A DNA stretch of 6,989 nucleotides. It comes from Sediminibacterium sp. (GTDB lineage: Bacteria > Bacteroidota > Bacteroidia > Chitinophagales > Chitinophagaceae). Where the stretch lies: NCBI GenBank assembly GCA_028288645.1, contig JAQBNJ010000455.1:1-6989 (forward strand), given 5' to 3'. Shown piece after piece: positions 5,611 through 6,989 of the stretch. Below the pieces are notes generated by a model. It had not been told where the DNA came from. It searched no databases and was given only the letters and a program-made list of their open reading frames with translations. A program made the position numbers and the translations under genes. Every line of letters begins with the position of its first letter. Within the stretch, counting starts at the first letter, position 1.

Positions 5611-6989
5611 TCAGATCTTTAAAAGCTTCGCTTTCAGATTGCTGAGTCCAAAACTGATGATAAGTATACTGATGCTGCTACAGGGCATTAGTATGGCGGC
5701 GATCACCGGTTGAAGTCCGCCCTGAACAGCGAAATAAAGTCCTGCAATATTGTACATCGCGGAAACAATAAAAGCAGTTAGCACTACCCGTTTATTGAAC
5801 CTGCACATTTGAATGAACTTATCTAGTTTAGGTAAACTGGCTGCATTCAAAATAGCATCACTGGATGGGGTGAAAGTATTGTTGTTTTCCGCTACTGAAA
5901 TTCCAACATCTGCTTGTCGCAGGGCGCCCGCATCATTCAATCCATCACCGATCATTATCACAGCTTTAGAGTTTTTCTGCATTTGCTGTATGGCTTGCAA
6001 TTTATCGCCTGGCCCCTGGTTAAAGAGAATGGTAGAATCCGATCCCATCATTCGTGTGAGATTTTGTTTTTCACCGTTGTTGTCGCCGCTTAGTACAGAG
6101 ATCCTGTGGCCTTTTTTTAAACAGGCAACCAGTTCAGGAATATGTTCGCGGTATTCATTCTGGAAGACGAATCTCCCCATCATATCACCTTCAACGGCCA
6201 GGTAAACACAGGAATCCTTGCCGGATTCTTTGTGCCCGGTTACATATTGAACCGAACCCATAGCTATCAGGTCTCCGTTCACTATTCCCTCGATGCCCTC
6301 ACCCGGTACTTCTTTAAAAGCGTATATTTTACCACCTGCTCCTGCATCTGCCCATTTCGATATTGACCTGCACAATGGATGCGTACTTTGTTTCGCCAGT
6401 TCCGCAATACTGTTTCGCAGTTGCGTAGGGAGTTCCTGTCCCTGGTATTGAATATTGTTAAACCGGCCCGTGGTAAGTGTACCTGTTTTATCAAATACAA
6501 TATGATCGGCATGGGCGATACCTTCAATGGTTTGTGCATTCCGCAGGTAGAAACCATTGCGGGCCAGGCGCCTCAAAATATTTCCATTGACAAAAGTGTT
6601 GCTTAACAAAAGTCCGCATGGGCACGCAATGATCAGTATAGAGGTAACCGCATTCCAGACGCGCGACGGATCGATATTCCACCAATAAATAGCGGTGAGT
6701 AAAGCAATGCTGAAAACGATCCACGTAAAATAGCGGCTGAGTAAATGAACGAATGAATATTTTTCTTTCGCGGTATGTCCTTTTTGTTCATCCTTGTTCC
6801 AGAGCCTGGTGAGATAACTTTGTGCCACTTCCCTGATCACGAGTATCTCGATATTACTGCTGAGTTGTTTGCCTCCTGCATAAACCACTTCTCCCATTTC
6901 CTTTTTAACCGGGAAACTTTCTCCGTTTACAAAACTGTAGTCTATGAATGCGTTACCCCGTGTTATGATGCCATCTGCCGGTATCAATT
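5611..6989 (-). CDS. ccoI: CcoI/FixI copper-transporting P1B-type ATPase (5' end cut off by window)
   Basis: The frame is open to the right edge and ends in TGA at 5613-5611, giving 458 complete codons. The first, TTG at 6987, is an internal leucine and not a start. In fragment numbering the actuator domain opens with IPADG and has NGES (21-24) where most P-type ATPases have TGES. The CPC copper motif is at 122-124 in a membrane helix, the phosphorylated aspartate is D166 in DKTGT, HP is at 203-204, GEGIEG at 229-234, and GDGLND at 347-352. The last two helices carry YN (412-413) and MPCSS (434-438), matching the YN and MxxSS metal-site motifs of Cu(I) ATPases. Complete CcoI proteins have about 700-850 residues, so the metal-binding N-terminus and first four helices lie outside the window. 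CcoI exports copper needed for CuB assembly. Its place just upstream of ccoS supports CcoI over the housekeeping exporter CopA. Confidence 0.93.
   Translation of the reverse strand, partial: LIPADGIITRGNAFIDYSFVNGESFPVKKEMGEVVYAGGKQLSSNIEILVIREVAQSYLTRLWNKDEQKGHTAKEKYSFVHLLSRYFTWIVFSIALLTAIYWWNIDPSRVWNAVTSILIIACPCGLLLSNTFVNGNILRRLARNGFYLRNAQTIEGIAHADHIVFDKTGTLTTGRFNNIQYQGQELPTQLRNSIAELAKQSTHPLCRSISKWADAGAGGKIYAFKEVPGEGIEGIVNGDLIAMGSVQYVTGHKESGKDSCVYLAVEGDMMGRFVFQNEYREHIPELVACLKKGHRISVLSGDNNGEKQNLTRMMGSDSTILFNQGPGDKLQAIQQMQKNSKAVIMIGDGLNDAGALRQADVGISVAENNNTFTPSSDAILNAASLPKLDKFIQMCRFNKRVVLTAFIVSAMYNIAGLYFAVQGGLQPVIAAILMPCSSISILIISFGLSNLKAKLLKI

Noticed and set aside
1..6989. A defence system, mobile element, CRISPR array or other novel system
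   Set aside because: Every gene fits the known cbb3 oxidase operon. No direct repeat arrays, transposase, integrase, tRNA or compositional break was seen on either strand.

Overview
The window is a compact, entirely minus-strand gene cluster for a cbb3-type (C-family, high oxygen affinity) cytochrome c oxidase and its assembly factors. In the direction of transcription, from right to left, the order is ccoI (5' end cut off), ccoS, ccoNO (fused subunits I and II), ccoQ, ccoP, ccoG and ccoH (3' end cut off). The organism is most likely a member of the Bacteroidota. The reasons are the CcoN-CcoO fusion, a promoter matching the Bacteroidota form TTG-N20-TAnnTTTG in front of ccoS, start codons that mostly lack Shine-Dalgarno sequences, and the gene order. 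Genus-level placement cannot be supported from this sequence alone.

Layout: 5611-6989 holds the C-terminal half to two thirds of the copper P-type ATPase CcoI. The 112-bp gap 5499-5610 is the only sizeable non-coding stretch. It carries a good promoter candidate (TTG at 5543-5545, TAGATTTG at 5515-5522, both minus strand) and, about 62 bp upstream of the predicted start of transcription, an ATGAC-N4-GTCAT dyad with the geometry of a Crp/Fnr-family site. From 5498 to 1 the genes ccoS, ccoNO, ccoQ, ccoP, ccoG and ccoH follow with gaps of 9, 33 and 10 bp, one 4-bp ATGA overlap (ccoP/ccoG), and 38 bp before ccoH. This looks like one transcript.

How it works together: CcoNO carries the low-spin heme b, the heme b3/CuB oxygen-reducing site and one c-type heme. 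CcoP carries a further c-type heme, and CcoQ is a one-helix accessory subunit. CcoG (a polyferredoxin of the cupric reductase family) and CcoI (copper export into the membrane or periplasm) supply copper for CuB, while CcoS and CcoH assist cofactor insertion and assembly.

The window is not a novel system. Its unusual points are the CcoN-CcoO fusion, a CcoP with only one CxxCH motif and a long multi-helix N-terminal extension, sequence variants in conserved motifs of CcoI, and the compact regulatory region in front of ccoS. No RNA genes, mobile elements, CRISPR arrays or pseudogenes were seen.
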